Shown piece after piece: positions 21,854 through 28,920 of a stretch of DNA of 50,234 bases. The number at the start of each line of letters is the position of its first letter. The stretch's first letter is position 1. The position numbers and the translations under genes were made by a program. A model generated the notes under the pieces. It was not told the origin of the DNA and did not search any database. It saw only the letters and a program-made list of their open reading frames with translations. This stretch comes from a virus, in the IMG/VR virus record IMGVR_UViG_3300042317_001400, positions 1-50,234 of that record; one strand, given 5' to 3'.

Positions 21854-22627
21854 TTATTGGTGCTCGGTAACGGCAGCTCGATAGAATCGCTGCCGCGCGC
21901 CAGGCAGGTCGTACGCCGCCCCAACTTCGTAGCCAGAGGCGTAGGAGGATGTAGATGGCAGTAAGATGCGCACAACGCCAACGCTGGGCATCCACGCATC
22001 GTCCACGGCGGCCCCGCGACTGGAGCCAATCATAACCGGGCGATAACGCCATATAGACGTCGGTGACGGCACCATTATAGTGGGGACCGAGGTATCTAGC
22101 TTCTCCGTAAGCTGGATGGAAATGACGCGATCCAGGCTGCCGACCGATTCAGTCAGCGGGAGGTCAAGGTAGTGCTTCACTCCGGCGGTCCATGTGTGCT
22201 CAACCCAGTCACTATACCGAACGATTGGCAATGCCTCAAGGGCGGTGACACGCACCTCCACATCGTCGATGGTAGAAGACAAGCTACCAATAAGGGCAGC
22301 GGCGATCGCGGCAGCACCGGCTCGCGTCGTCAGATTGGCACCGGCTGCGCCTTCCACACCACTGATGACGCCACTAAATGGCTTGGTGCCGTCAGTAAGC
22401 GTATATCCGGTAAGGTCATGCGTGAGCTCTGCTGCAGAAATGAGCTCATTGATCTTCTGCTCAATTATCTGCGACCGCCAACCAAGATCACCAAAGACGC
22501 GGCTAATGGCTTCCAGCGTGCGTGGGTCGGCGGCAGTTAGCCAGCGAACGATGGCGGCGGTGTTCGCTGCCCTGGACGTGTCTGTATCCGGAAGGGTAGT
22601 GTCGAGGTTGAGCGGAGCAACTGGCAT
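21854..22627 (-). CDS. Probable tail/baseplate structural protein
   Basis: A 257-residue protein starting MPVAPLNLDTTLPDTD, with a helical N-terminal part (RVFGDLGWRSQIIEQKINELI), an Ala-rich middle and a beta-rich C-terminal domain with SDWVEHTWTAGVKHYLDLP. No family was recognised. It is directly upstream of the spike gene, so a baseplate or fibre role is likely. Confidence 0.5.
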   Translation of the reverse strand: MPVAPLNLDTTLPDTDTSRAANTAAIVRWLTAADPRTLEAISRVFGDLGWRSQIIEQKINELISAAELTHDLTGYTLTDGTKPFSGVISGVEGAAGANLTTRAGAAAIAAALIGSLSSTIDDVEVRVTALEALPIVRYSDWVEHTWTAGVKHYLDLPLTESVGSLDRVISIQLTEKLDTSVPTIMVPSPTSIWRYRPVMIGSSRGAAVDDAWMPSVGVVRILLPSTSSYASGYEVGAAYDLPGARQRFYRAAVTEHQ

Positions 22628-22635
22628 GCCGATAA

Positions 22636-23550
22636 TTACTTCTTACCGCCAGCAAACTCCTGCCAGTGCCTGTGGGCATTCTCAATGAGTCGCGCGGCGG
22701 TGAGTTCGCCAAACCTCGCCAACTCATCTCTCAGCGTGCATCGGCATTGCACCGGATCATCTGCACCAACCGTAACCAACATATCATTATCGGCCATCCA
22801 TCCCGCCGGGTGGCGGTTTGGGTCGCCCCAAGCGCCAGTCCAGTAGTTGCTGCTTGGAGCCATATGGAACCAACTGCCGGTATCACGCATGGCGTCCATG
22901 ACCTCCAACACACTATCCCAGTACGCAGTAGTTGCCTGCCCGTGCTCCGGTGGTGCGAAGGCACGCACGCCGTGGCAGATATTGCGCACCCCGGCAGAGG
23001 CAAGCATGCGAATGCGCCAGAGTGTATCTTCTTGCGTCAGCGTCTCACCAACATGCGCAAAAACCACAACGCCTTTATTAACCGCCGTGCGCGCCGCGTC
23101 ACAGACGGATGGTGCGCAGAATTTGTGTTCGTTGCCTACGAAGTCTAACCCGTGTACTGCGGGGTGGTTGAGCAAACCAAGCCGCCACTCCGGTTGCTCG
23201 TATCGGAAGGCTAGCACAATCCGGGCGTTTGGCAGCCCGTCCGCAATCTGGCTAAGCACTTCGGACGGCATCATACCAGAATGGGCGTACTTATCTACCG
23301 ACACCCGCATCCAGCACCCATGCAAGTCCTCGGTTTGCTCGCGCACGGAGGCAATGGCGGCGGCTAGCTTGCTATCATCCCACACCACGCGATCTAGCAG
23401 GTTAAACCTGGAGATTAGGCTGAGCAGGGTTTTATGGGCATCGTCCGTTGGAACCAGTTGCGCCTCGGCTTCGGCCAGTGATACATTAGCCAACTCCGCC
23501 GCGCATGATGGGCTTATCGCGCCGCTAAAGTGGAGATGGCAGTCGATCAT
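22636..23550 (-). CDS. Adenosine-deaminase-family metal-dependent hydrolase
   Basis: This 304-residue protein carries the full adenosine deaminase motif set in order: DCHLHFSGA (metal His5, His7), LDFVGNE (135-141), FAHVGE with His166 and Glu169 (HAGE in ADA), ICHGVR with His193, SSNYWTGA and a later HP, then GADDP with Asp254-Asp255 (TDDP in ADA). The catalytic residues thus appear intact. Length is close to bacterial ADA (~330). The true substrate cannot be told from sequence: adenosine, deoxyadenosine, a modified base or a nucleotide signal are all possible. It sits among virion genes, 8 nt from the next gene and overlapping the 23547 gene by 4 bp. Confidence 0.8.
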   Translation of the reverse strand: MIDCHLHFSGAISPSCAAELANVSLAEAEAQLVPTDDAHKTLLSLISRFNLLDRVVWDDSKLAAAIASVREQTEDLHGCWMRVSVDKYAHSGMMPSEVLSQIADGLPNARIVLAFRYEQPEWRLGLLNHPAVHGLDFVGNEHKFCAPSVCDAARTAVNKGVVVFAHVGETLTQEDTLWRIRMLASAGVRNICHGVRAFAPPEHGQATTAYWDSVLEVMDAMRDTGSWFHMAPSSNYWTGAWGDPNRHPAGWMADNDMLVTVGADDPVQCRCTLRDELARFGELTAARLIENAHRHWQEFAGGKK

Positions 23551-23924
23551 TCCTGGCGCTTGCCTTTTCCCTTGTCCCTATCCCGATCTTCAAACCGCGT
23601 CTTGTCCACGCGCCCGTCCCTCGGCAAAACCTGTTCGTCTGGCAGTACAACAACGGCTTTGACGGCTTTGACATCCTCAACCTGCGCAGGTTGTTGAATA
23701 ATGGGCTCGGCCAGTGATACACCAGCTAACCGTACGATGCTAATGCGTCGTGCCGTGTGATGACGGGTGGCTTCCGGGCCAAGATCTGCCGGTTCGTCCG
23801 CAATGTCGACGTGGCCGACACCACTCGTAGTGGAAACAGGAATCGCAATATGCTGCATCTTGCCATCCGTTCCGCGTATGGACATTGGTAGCAGCTGCCG
23901 TGTAAGGTTAGTAATACGTCTCAT
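23547..23924 (-). CDS. Hypothetical basic protein
   Basis: A 125-residue protein starting MRRITNLTRQLLPMS with a central beta segment and a highly charged Lys/Arg/Asp C-terminal tail (RFEDRDRDKGKGKRQE). No family was recognised. It overlaps the ADA-like gene by 4 bp and lies just downstream of the GIY-YIG gene. A GCATTCCT element ends 7 nt before the ATG and shares bases with the upstream TAG stop. Confidence 0.6.
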   Translation of the reverse strand: MRRITNLTRQLLPMSIRGTDGKMQHIAIPVSTTSGVGHVDIADEPADLGPEATRHHTARRISIVRLAGVSLAEPIIQQPAQVEDVKAVKAVVVLPDEQVLPRDGRVDKTRFEDRDRDKGKGKRQE

Positions 23925-23931
23925 TGATTGG

Positions 23932-23939
23932 AGGAATGC
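23932..23939 (-). promoter_or_regulatory. GCATTCCT start-associated element
   Basis: TAGCATTCCT, with the TAG being the stop codon of the GIY-YIG gene, ends 7 nt before ATG 23924. Confidence 0.5.
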
Positions 23940-25204
23940 TAAGCTATCACAAGATGGTTTCGGGCGTCACGCTCTTTGCGCAGGCGGCGCTTGCGCGCCT
24001 TGGCAGCTTCTGCTTCATCTGGAGACATACGCTGCAACGATAACGGCGTACCAAATACGGCTTTACCAATCTCCGGGAGCCAGCCTTTGCGGCGCGCGGT
24101 CGTCCACGACCCATCATGGCAGTTCACCTGCCAGTCCGCACGGCTCTTAAACATCTGGGCGCGAGCCTGACATGACTCAGTAGTCCACTTGGCGGGTTTG
24201 CGACTGTAGACGCGCTGGGGTCCGAAACACTCGGAACGAATTTTGGCAAGCCATCCACGATCAAAGGCTGCACCGTATGCAAGCTTGTCGCCTTCCACCC
24301 ACTCGATCATGAGTTTGAATCGGCGGGCGGATGAGAGGCATGTCTCATAAGACCAGCGAGCTAATGCATGCTTGGGCCACCCACGATCTGCGACAATGCG
24401 ACCAATCCACTTGTGCTTGCAAGCGAAGAAGTACTCCCGGTAAAACCGGGTGGCGAAGTCCTTGCGTGTTTCGCACCGCCGTGCTGCCGCCAATGATCGC
24501 TCAAAAGTGTGCGTGAACCGCGACATGCCAAGTGACCCGCCACGCTGTGTGTTCAGCATCCGCCACCCAATGTTCTGCCAGAGGCCGATAATAACCGGTT
24601 CGAGTGCTGCTGCTGCAGAAGCCGGAAGACGATCCGAGATGATACAAAGGCGATGGGATACGCCTGCCTTGATTTTCGCTGCCACGGGACCGGCTTTGGT
24701 GTGCGCGACGTGGCGCTTGTGCGGTACGCACGTGAGGCCGACATAGGCTGTGTTGTCCTCAAATTCATAACAATACACTTGGTAACCACGCAGGATCGGT
24801 CCATCCGGCAAGCCCATATGGGCGGTACAAGCGGGAAGAAGATGCGGTCGTTTCTGATGGACGTGATTGTACGTTCCAGATGCCTGCTTCCACTCGTTGC
24901 GCGTCTTGTACTTTTTGGCATCGGCAACAATGCTAGCGTCGGAAAGACGCCAGTGTTTGTTCGGGTCGCACGCAGGAGTCCAACTCGCAAAGTCATCAAG
25001 CGCGGTGCCGATATGCTGCAATGCGGCAATAGTGGTGCGCCCAGAGGTGGCGAAACGCCCGTTTCGCACCGTACCGCACGTTACACCGACCGTAGCTTCC
25101 ACGGCGATTTTAAGGGCCGTCAATTCTGCGTCAGTGCCGCAAATAACCGCCGTTGGGAGCGGTGGGCGACTTTTGCTGCGTAACCAGCATCTCTGAATTT
25201 TCAT
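23939..25204 (-). CDS. GIY-YIG endonuclease with repeated DNA-recognition modules
   Basis: A 421-residue protein. The GIY-YIG core is at YQVYCYEFEDNTAYVGLT with a following H and R (PHKRHVAHT) and a Glu in AAALEPVII. On both sides are repeated ~45-residue units with a Trp/Phe-rich plan (EWKQASGTYNHVHQK, DFATRFYREYFFACKHKW, MIEWVEGDKLAYGAAFDRGWLAKI, DWQVNCHDGSWTTARRKGWLPEI), like the tandem DNA-binding repeats of homing endonucleases. It overlaps the 3' end of the upstream tail gene by 74 bp, and its TAG stop forms part of the next gene's start element. It is probably a free-standing mobile endonuclease. Confidence 0.75.
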   Translation of the reverse strand: MKIQRCWLRSKSRPPLPTAVICGTDAELTALKIAVEATVGVTCGTVRNGRFATSGRTTIAALQHIGTALDDFASWTPACDPNKHWRLSDASIVADAKKYKTRNEWKQASGTYNHVHQKRPHLLPACTAHMGLPDGPILRGYQVYCYEFEDNTAYVGLTCVPHKRHVAHTKAGPVAAKIKAGVSHRLCIISDRLPASAAAALEPVIIGLWQNIGWRMLNTQRGGSLGMSRFTHTFERSLAAARRCETRKDFATRFYREYFFACKHKWIGRIVADRGWPKHALARWSYETCLSSARRFKLMIEWVEGDKLAYGAAFDRGWLAKIRSECFGPQRVYSRKPAKWTTESCQARAQMFKSRADWQVNCHDGSWTTARRKGWLPEIGKAVFGTPLSLQRMSPDEAEAAKARKRRLRKERDARNHLVIA

Positions 25205-25925
25205 GCTGAATAACTAGCTTATGCACGCTTGCTGCCCACCTACCTATCATGAATGCTAGTCCGATGCACGAGATCGTGGCAACGGTGACTATTGTACGTA
25301 TGCATGCGGCGGCTCGGACCCTCCACAGGTACGACAACCCAATATCTGCCGTTTTCGACACGGGCACGATTACCTTTCTGCATGCCAAGGTGTTGTTACC
25401 GCTCCAGAGGCCCAGCTCTCGAATAAGAACACCATTGGCCTCGTCCGGTAGCAGTATGCACTCGAAGCGAACGATGAACGGCTGCGGAAAGTCGACGGAG
25501 TTTATCAGCTTCTTGTAGACCCCGGTTGTGATTTCGATTTCGTTTTCTCCACCTACCAACCCAAGACCAACGTCCGGCTGCGGAGACAGCGTAACATCCG
25601 TATACCTTGCCACTTGGTCGCCGGTACCAAAGCTGACCTTAGATATGATCCAGTCGATGACCGGTGTAACATTACTGTACCCGCGCCCGCCGAGCAGGTT
25701 GGCAATGATTTGTCTGCCACCGTCCACCACGAGGTTGTCGCCGCAGACGATGTACCCCGGTTCCTCCTTGGATGGGCGCGGCAGGAAGCTACCACCGTTA
25801 TCCACGAATGGGACGATGGCGGGTGAGCCATCACGGTGGAAGGCGCGAACGAGCACCTCTCCGTGGAGTGGCGGCTTATCAGGCGGAAATGTGTCATCGG
25901 CGAGATCCTGAGGCATGCGTTGCAT
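25131..25925 (-). CDS. Tail fibre/baseplate protein with an unusual membrane-like C-terminal extension
   Basis: A 264-residue protein. Residues ~20-205 look like a phage tail protein: NLVVDGGRQIIANLLGG near the start of the core and a C-terminal ELGLWSGNNTLACRKVI, where such proteins often end after one more strand. Here about 55 residues follow, with a hydrophobic segment (IVTVATISCIGLAFMIG) that could span a membrane. The extension overlaps the start of the GIY-YIG gene. It may be sequence added when that gene inserted next to it, or an alternative C-terminus. Confidence 0.55.
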   Translation of the reverse strand: MQRMPQDLADDTFPPDKPPLHGEVLVRAFHRDGSPAIVPFVDNGGSFLPRPSKEEPGYIVCGDNLVVDGGRQIIANLLGGRGYSNVTPVIDWIISKVSFGTGDQVARYTDVTLSPQPDVGLGLVGGENEIEITTGVYKKLINSVDFPQPFIVRFECILLPDEANGVLIRELGLWSGNNTLACRKVIVPVSKTADIGLSYLWRVRAAACIRTIVTVATISCIGLAFMIGRWAASVHKLVIQHENSEMLVTQQKSPTAPNGGYLRH

Positions 25926-25933
25926 AGTGATAA

Positions 25934-26512
25934 TTAGGGCTTGGGATCAAGTAACTCTGGCAGCAGCCAGTCAAATTCGGTTTTGGCGGCTGGGTTCTCT
26001 TTATCAAAGCTGATCCAGCAATGACTCCAAGAACTACGCTTACCATTCACCTTGATGCACGGTGTTAGCACCCGAATGGCGTTGGGGCGCACCCCACCTG
26101 CCCCTGTCCATTGGCGGGAGCGGCGCAGCTGCCCCAAGTTCTGCAATGAATATAAAAAGACAACCTTGCGCCGGGCGATTCTGAGAGCCTTGGCTAGAAA
26201 GGCATCAAACAGCGCATACGGCGGATTGGTAACGACATTATCAACAGCGTGGTCGTCCGGGTACTCGAGAAAGTTGGCAATTGGGTAACCACCGCCGTAG
26301 TCGCGAATGTCTGCGCCAGTGGTAGTGAACCCATGGGTTGCAAACACCTGCAGAATGGCACCGTCCCCGGCGCATGGGTCAAAGATATCTCCTGTGAAAC
26401 GTTCCACGGCCAACAGCTTGAGCGTGGCTACCGGGTCGGTTGGAAAGAAGTCGTTTGTCTCCTTGAATTCCGTAGACCTTCCGGAAATTTTGGCAAGGCC
26501 AGGAAATAACAT
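25934..26512 (-). CDS. N6-adenine DNA methyltransferase (NPPY type)
   Basis: A 192-residue protein with AdoMet motif I IFDPCAGDGAIL (43-54) and catalytic TNPPYALF at 95-102. The spacing fits small adenine methylases found in phages. There is no restriction partner nearby. Start ATG 26512 is 7 nt from a GCATTCCT element in a divergent pair with the SWIB gene. Confidence 0.8.
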   Translation of the reverse strand: MLFPGLAKISGRSTEFKETNDFFPTDPVATLKLLAVERFTGDIFDPCAGDGAILQVFATHGFTTTGADIRDYGGGYPIANFLEYPDDHAVDNVVTNPPYALFDAFLAKALRIARRKVVFLYSLQNLGQLRRSRQWTGAGGVRPNAIRVLTPCIKVNGKRSSWSHCWISFDKENPAAKTEFDWLLPELLDPKP

Positions 26513-26519
26513 GGGTCAA

Positions 26520-26527
26520 AGGAATGC
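26520..26527 (-). promoter_or_regulatory. GCATTCCT start-associated element (divergent pair)
   Basis: It ends 7 nt before ATG 26512. Its divergent partner for the SWIB gene lies 25 bp away at 26552. Confidence 0.55.
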
Positions 26528-26551
26528 AGGCTCAGTATCTGCATCTGCACA

Positions 26552-26559
26552 GCGTTCTT
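26552..26559 (+). promoter_or_regulatory. GCGTTCTT variant start-associated element
   Basis: It ends 7 nt before ATG 26567, facing away from the element at 26520-26527. Confidence 0.4.
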
Positions 26560-26566
26560 CCGTGTT

Positions 26567-26842
26567 ATGAGCACACCAAAGAAACCATCCGCGTTTAGCG
26601 CTACCGTCACCACATCTCCCGAATTGCAGAAAGTGGTTGGCTCCGAGCCAATTACGCGAGCCGAGCTTACCAAACGGCTATGGGAGTACATCAAGTCCAA
26701 AGGACTGCAGAACCCGGCCAAGAAATCAGAAATCCGCCCTGACGCGGTGCTTGCAGCCGTGTTTGGTAGCGGAGCCGTCGTCGGCATGATGCAGCTCCCC
26801 GGTCTCGTTAACAAGCACGTCATCAAGACGCCAGTCGCTTAG
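26567..26842 (+). CDS. SWIB/MDM2-domain protein
   Basis: A 91-residue protein. After a ~25-residue tail, the SWIB pattern begins: ITRAELTKRLWEYIKSKGLQ, NPAKKSEIRPDAVLAAVFG, then MMQLPGLVNKHV, matching the Leu-Trp-Tyr-Ile-Lys core, the LQ(N/D)P turn and the final LxxH(V/L) helix. SWIB domains occur in eukaryotic chromatin-remodelling complexes and in some bacteria, where they accompany topoisomerases. A role in phage DNA topology or transcription is an inference. It is a monocistronic plus-strand gene with a strong terminator. Confidence 0.75.
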   Translation: MSTPKKPSAFSATVTTSPELQKVVGSEPITRAELTKRLWEYIKSKGLQNPAKKSEIRPDAVLAAVFGSGAVVGMMQLPGLVNKHVIKTPVA

Positions 26843-26857
26843 TTGACCACGCGAACT

Positions 26858-26891
26858 GCGCCGGGAGCCCGCGTCCCGGCGCTGTCTTTAT
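26858..26891 (+). terminator. Intrinsic terminator of the SWIB gene
   Basis: A 9-bp stem, GCGCCGGGA (26858-26866) with TCCCGGCGC (26874-26882), a 7-nt loop, then TGTCTTTATTT. It also lies at the 3' end of the convergent zinc-ribbon gene. Confidence 0.85.
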
Positions 26892-27079
26892 TTCTGCTGC
26901 ACGCCACCACCAACCCACCGGCTGACCGGGGCATCGCCAGGTGCAAAGGTGCGATTGCACGTCTCACACAGGTATCTCGGCACTGGAGCGTTTGCAAAGT
27001 GAGGGTCTGGCTGCACCTCCTGGTTGCCACACTGCGGACATGTTGGTGGCTGTTCCTTGGGTCGTGGCTTTTCAGTCAT
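26888..27079 (-). CDS. Small zinc-ribbon protein
   Basis: A 63-residue protein with CPQCG at residue ~14 and CETC about 24 residues later, a classic two-knuckle zinc ribbon, flanked by Pro-rich ends. It could bind nucleic acid. The start is supported by TAGCGTTCCT ending 6 nt upstream. The gene ends at the bidirectional hairpin of the SWIB terminator. Confidence 0.65.
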   Translation of the reverse strand: MTEKPRPKEQPPTCPQCGNQEVQPDPHFANAPVPRYLCETCNRTFAPGDAPVSRWVGGGVQQK

Positions 27080-27085
27080 GCAGCA

Positions 27086-27093
27086 AGGAACGC
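27086..27093 (-). promoter_or_regulatory. GCGTTCCT start-associated element
   Basis: TAGCGTTCCT ends 6 nt before ATG 27079. Short arms AGC and GCT flank GTTCCTT and could pair. Confidence 0.55.
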
Positions 27094-27224
27094 TAGATGC
27101 ACCGGTACCCGTGCTTCAGCCGTTTGTACACGCGGCCTTGCCATATCACATCCTGCTTCAGCTCCCACGGCGTTCCGGTGTGCGTGTGCGCGGGTGAATC
27201 GTGGCAAGTGCGGCGTGGTGCGGC
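27093..27224 (-). other. In-frame open sequence after the TGA of the 27225 gene
   Basis: After the TGA at 27225-27227 the same frame stays open for 43 codons, ending at a TAG that overlaps the next gene's start element. The end has protein-like composition (PWELKQDVIWQGRVYKRLKHG). It has no start codon at a useful position. Stop readthrough, a lost start or a decayed gene are possible. Confidence 0.35.
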
Positions 27225-27920
27225 TCACTTGACCCCTTCAAGCAGGCGCGTAAAGATCATGTCCCGGCTGGCAATCGGGAAGCACTTGATCGCGCACCTA
27301 GCTTGCCGTTCAGAGAGCGGTCCATGACGAAGCTGCGATGCCAAAGACCGGAAGAACTCGGTGCCGCCGTCCAGCACTGGTAGCACGTCCGCAAGCATTA
27401 ACTCGCGTGCCTGCGCAGCTGTTGTTCGCATCATGACAGCCTCCTGCATCTCCTCGTCCCTGCGTGCGTTGAACTGGCGGTTTGTCTCCCCGGCTTGTGC
27501 CCGTGTGTGCGTGCTCGGTTGATCGAGCCAGGTCTGTCGCTGCGCTTCACGCTTGATCGCGTTCCGACTGCGCACCATCTTTGCACGGCGCTTGGCAACC
27601 GCCACCTTAGCAGTACTGCATAGGGCGGCATCGCCAATCTTCTCAATACAGTCGCTGCCAACGCCCCAGCGGTCTCCCGCACCATCGCGCACGACGCAAA
27701 TAACGGTGATGGCCATGCCGCAACATGCACAGGTCCCAGCTCCGGCCTTCAGCTTCAGCGACTGAACCTCTGCGTATGGGTTCGCGCTACCGAAGCTGGT
27801 CGCCGAATTCTCCGACAGGTTCGGCATCTCTACGATGCCACAGAAGGAATACGGGCCGGTACCCATTCCGGCAAGTTCATATGCATGTGCTGCTAGCGTC
27901 TTGGAACTTGATTTGATCAT
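27225..27920 (-). CDS. Hypothetical early protein with a zinc-like CxxCG site
   Basis: A 231-residue protein. Residues ~60-95 read GTCACCGMAITVICVVRDG then WGVGSDCIEK, a segment found in many phage proteins of unknown function; the three Cys and nearby residues could bind zinc. The C-terminal half is basic and helical. The start at 27920 is set by a leaderless promoter 6 nt upstream. The frame continues after its TGA (27093-27224). Confidence 0.7.
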   Translation of the reverse strand: MIKSSSKTLAAHAYELAGMGTGPYSFCGIVEMPNLSENSATSFGSANPYAEVQSLKLKAGAGTCACCGMAITVICVVRDGAGDRWGVGSDCIEKIGDAALCSTAKVAVAKRRAKMVRSRNAIKREAQRQTWLDQPSTHTRAQAGETNRQFNARRDEEMQEAVMMRTTAAQARELMLADVLPVLDGGTEFFRSLASQLRHGPLSERQARCAIKCFPIASRDMIFTRLLEGVK

Positions 27921-27926
27921 GCGTAG

Positions 27927-27955
27927 ACGTTAGCACAGACACGAACGCCTGTCAA
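27927..27955 (-). promoter_or_regulatory. Sigma70-type promoter, leaderless
   Basis: TTGACA (27955-27950), 17 bp ending TGC, TAACGT (27932-27927), 6 nt to ATG 27920. The TAA stop of the upstream gene is one base before the -35. Confidence 0.85.
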
Positions 27956-27956
27956 G

Positions 27957-28187
27957 TTACTTCATGTTCGCATTGCGCTTGCGAATGAACTCCGCCCACT
28001 GGTTGTACCAGAACCTAACCCGCTGGATTGGTTCCTGGAACAGGTCCGACCGGACGTGATTCGCGTGCTGCACCAGTTGTCCCACCATTTTCAGGTGTTC
28101 CAGGTGCTGGTCGAGCATCTCCGATGTTGGCGTTCGCCCATCCTGGGCGGTTGCGACGAAAAAAGTCGTTCTGGATTGGGAATACAC
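27957..28187 (-). CDS. Frameshifted C-terminal part of the gp26-like hub protein (or separate overlapping gene)
   Basis: This frame overlaps the 3' part of the 28015-28920 gene in the +1 register and ends at TAA 27957. Its 63 residues downstream of the T6 run are strongly protein-like: helices EMLDQHLEHLKMVGQLVQH and FWYNQWAEFIRKRN. By contrast, the zero-frame tail is a Pro/Gly-rich low-complexity string. A +1 or -2 shift at TTTTTT (28164-28159) would fuse this segment to the hub domain. The nominal start at 28187 is a GTG and may not be used. Confidence 0.5.
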   Translation of the reverse strand: MYSQSRTTFFVATAQDGRTPTSEMLDQHLEHLKMVGQLVQHANHVRSDLFQEPIQRVRFWYNQWAEFIRKRNANMK

Positions 28188-28920
28188 GTTCGAAGACGTG
28201 GGCGCACTTCTCGCAGGTGATGGTGTACTCGTAACGAATACCGCACGCTGAGTTGGCCAGGTGCTCCTGTAGCGCTATCATGTCCGGGCCCGGCAGGATG
28301 CGAAGGTACTCTTCCGCCTCTTCTACCGTGTCGGCCACCCCACCGTTGACGCTAACAATCTGCAGCGCCTTGTCCCGGATGTACGAGATCGTATCCTGCG
28401 GTTGGTTGGGGTTGAGGCTTTTGATGCTGTTCAGCCATTTGGAAGTGCGCACCTCATCGTCAATGCGGAGCATGCGTGTAACCACCACATCTTTGGAAAC
28501 CGGCAGTGTCACGGACATTGACGGTCGGTTATTACGATCCCAACGTTTAACCGGCAGCTCCTCCGGCACGCGACAGGATATGATGCTTTGGTGGCCGCAG
28601 GATGGACATGTTGCGGAAAACTGGTAAACTTCACCATATGTCTGCCCACGGGCGATGGCAATGATGGCCATCTCGTCGGCAATGATCAGCTTCTCCACCG
28701 GGAACCCTTTTGGAAGCTTGGCCACGCGACCGATGATATAGCGGAACTTGTCCACCGCCGTGCCGTTGCTGACCAGCACTGCTTCCGTCTCAATGGTGTA
28801 ACTGCCGATTTCGATCTCCTCTGGGAAGTCTGGAAACTCGTCAAGGTACGGAATCCCAGCAGATGGTAACCAGTACCCTTTAGATGCAATTGGGACGGCC
28901 TCTCGCGGTTTGAGTGCCAT
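28015..28920 (-). CDS. gp26-like baseplate hub / tail assembly protein
   Basis: A 301-residue frame. Residues ~75-270 fit the T4 gp26 baseplate protein family: a helix ADEMAIIAIARGQTYGE, FSATCPSCGHQS zinc-type knuckle, VTLPVSKDVVVTRML, a long helical middle, then YTITCEKCAHVFERVF and NDFF, the usual end of the conserved domain. The following ~45 zero-frame residues are low complexity. A T6 run right after NDFF could allow shifting into the frame ending at 27957, which looks more genuine. T4-like phages use gp26 in the baseplate hub, and other phages make tail chaperones by frameshifting. Confidence 0.65.
   Translation of the reverse strand: MALKPREAVPIASKGYWLPSAGIPYLDEFPDFPEEIEIGSYTIETEAVLVSNGTAVDKFRYIIGRVAKLPKGFPVEKLIIADEMAIIAIARGQTYGEVYQFSATCPSCGHQSIISCRVPEELPVKRWDRNNRPSMSVTLPVSKDVVVTRMLRIDDEVRTSKWLNSIKSLNPNQPQDTISYIRDKALQIVSVNGGVADTVEEAEEYLRILPGPDMIALQEHLANSACGIRYEYTITCEKCAHVFERVFPIQNDFFRRNRPGWANANIGDARPAPGTPENGGTTGAARESRPVGPVPGTNPAG
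28159..28164 (-). promoter_or_regulatory. Candidate slippery site (T6) for translational frameshift
   Basis: GAC TTT TTT CGT in the hub gene. Moving to the +1 (or -2) frame here replaces a low-complexity tail with a helical 63-residue one. Confidence 0.45.

Noticed and set aside
27097-27327. Plus-strand frame of 76 codons
   Set aside because: Cys/Ser/Arg-rich shadow of the minus-strand sequence; no start signal.
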